Assembly: GCF_000499205.1 (NCBI RefSeq)
Contig: NZ_AWUK01000030.1
Coordinates: 186,001 to 250,000, forward strand
Direction: 5' to 3'
Source: Paenibacillus sp. MAEPY2
Lineage (GTDB): Bacteria > Bacillota > Bacilli > Paenibacillales > Paenibacillaceae
DNA length: 64,000 nt
Under the pieces are notes generated by a model. That model saw only the letters and a list, made by a program, of their open reading frames with translations, was not told where the DNA came from and ran no database searches. The stretch's first letter is position 1; every line of letters starts with the position of its first letter. Position numbers and translations under genes: made by a program. Of the stretch, positions 63,265-64,000 are shown in pieces.

Positions 63265-64000
63265 TCAGACTTTCGGGTCTTTCGCCACATATCCTCCACC
63301 CTGATATTCCGTCTCGTCTTGCTTATCCGGCGTTCCCTTGCGTTTCGCTTCGTCCCACAACTCTGCCGCATCATCCTCCGGGTGGTACCCAATCATCTGT
63401 TCCAGATATCCAATATCATAATAATTGTCCGTATTCGCTGAAGTGCCATATAGATTAACATATTTCATGCTCGAATCCGCCTCAATGCAGCACTCGGCAA
63501 GCTGAACCATATCTCTGGGCGAGATCCAGATGTGTGCCGAACGCTCAGAATGCGGATACGCATCGCCCGAGAAATTGCCAATTCGAATGTTGAATGACGA
63601 TAGGCCATGCTTATCCACGTAATATCGTCCCAGCAGTTCGATATAACATTTGCTAAGTCCATAGAAACTGTCTGGCCGATATGGATCATCCACTTCAATA
63701 TCCTCTCCTGTTGGATAGAACCCTGTCGCATGATTTGAACTTGCAAAAATAACCCGCTGTACACCGTTCAACCTTGCAGCTTCATACACATGATAGGCCC
63801 CTGTTACGTTGATCGGTAGAACTTTGCCCAGAAAATCTTCCTCGTCCTTGGCCCAAGCAATGTGCAGCACTGTCTGAACACCCTGCATGAGCTCGTTCAG
63901 ACGGTCTCCATCTGTCACATCCATTGCTACAATGCCTGATTGAGGATCATCATGAAGGTCGGCAGCCACGATATCATACTTGCCCTTTTCCCTCAGTCCC
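63265..64000 (-). CDS. NAD-dependent epimerase/dehydratase family, uronate dehydrogenase-like (5' end outside window)
   Basis: The frame stays open to the right edge (LREKGKYDIVAADL upstream of the GTG at 63969), so the N-terminal nucleotide-binding motif lies outside. The visible part has SSNHATGFYP, the catalytic YGLSK (Tyr-x-x-x-Lys) and IRIGNFSGDAYP, a pattern seen in uronate dehydrogenases that oxidise galacturonate or glucuronate to aldarolactones. This fits the pectin/uronate genes downstream. An epimerase role cannot be excluded. Confidence 0.78.
   Translation of the reverse strand, partial: GLREKGKYDIVAADLHDDPQSGIVAMDVTDGDRLNELMQGVQTVLHIAWAKDEEDFLGKVLPINVTGAYHVYEAARLNGVQRVIFASSNHATGFYPTGEDIEVDDPYRPDSFYGLSKCYIELLGRYYVDKHGLSSFNIRIGNFSGDAYPHSERSAHIWISPRDMVQLAECCIEADSSMKYVNLYGTSANTDNYYDIGYLEQMIGYHPEDDAAELWDEAKRKGTPDKQDETEYQGGGYVAKDPKV

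Overview
The window looks like a chromosomal segment of a Paenibacillus-type, endospore-forming Bacillota bacterium. Base composition is moderate, Shine-Dalgarno sequences are strong, and GTG or TTG starts are frequent. Gene content fits: Spo0E-like phosphatases, a CdaS-type diadenylate cyclase, YesM/YesN two-component control of sugar ABC transporters, YcnJ/YcnI copper proteins, a YwrCBA-like chromate locus and many glycan-degrading enzymes. No rRNA, tRNA, CRISPR array, transposase or prophage was seen. Genus is inferred from gene content, not from a marker gene.

Layout. 1-5.8 kb: a truncated gene, a DUF5317 / 34-aa microprotein / GGDEF-HD-GYP cluster for c-di-GMP, and a NarL-type two-component pair. 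5.9-8.7 kb: copper proteins CopCD (YcnJ) and YcnI. 8.9-10.9 kb: a type VII secretion cargo module on the minus strand (lipoprotein, lipase with a C-terminal WXG-like domain, small helical partner). 11.2-17.1 kb: DUF445 protein, aldo/keto reductase, DUF985 cupin, AraC regulator and GH28 pectinase. 17.5-20.7 kb: glutamine-type ABC transporter. 21.2-29.4 kb: a minus-strand YesMN-controlled sugar ABC operon with an FAD oxidoreductase and a TIM-barrel protein. 30-34.4 kb: a signalling island with two Spo0E-like genes, two RRNPP/AimR-like HTH-TPR receptors and one 42-aa pre-pro-peptide overlapping the end of its receptor gene. This is an AloR-AloP-type quorum-sensing pair.

34.7-43.4 kb: LLM flavin oxidoreductase, TetR/MFS pair, old yellow enzyme/LysR pair, secreted lipase, leucine dehydrogenase and CdaS. 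43.5-47.8 kb: a secreted DUF6359-like protein, small proteins (one behind a Fur box), an acetyltransferase and an AT-rich serine hydrolase. 48-51.5 kb: an oxygen/nitrate control locus with Fnr and NreA-NreC-NreB-like proteins and an FNR-type site. 51.8-53.5 kb: Lrp regulator plus a split chromate transporter. 53.7-57 kb: a nine-repeat Ig-like secreted protein divergent from a methyltransferase. 57.1-64 kb: a pectin/uronate catabolic cluster (GH88, a large uncharacterised protein, heparinase II/III-like protein, SGNH esterase, uronate dehydrogenase-like protein).

Two families of non-coding repeats are scattered in the intergenic spaces. One has boxes on a 50-nt period. The other is a hairpin whose two copies differ by compensating base changes.
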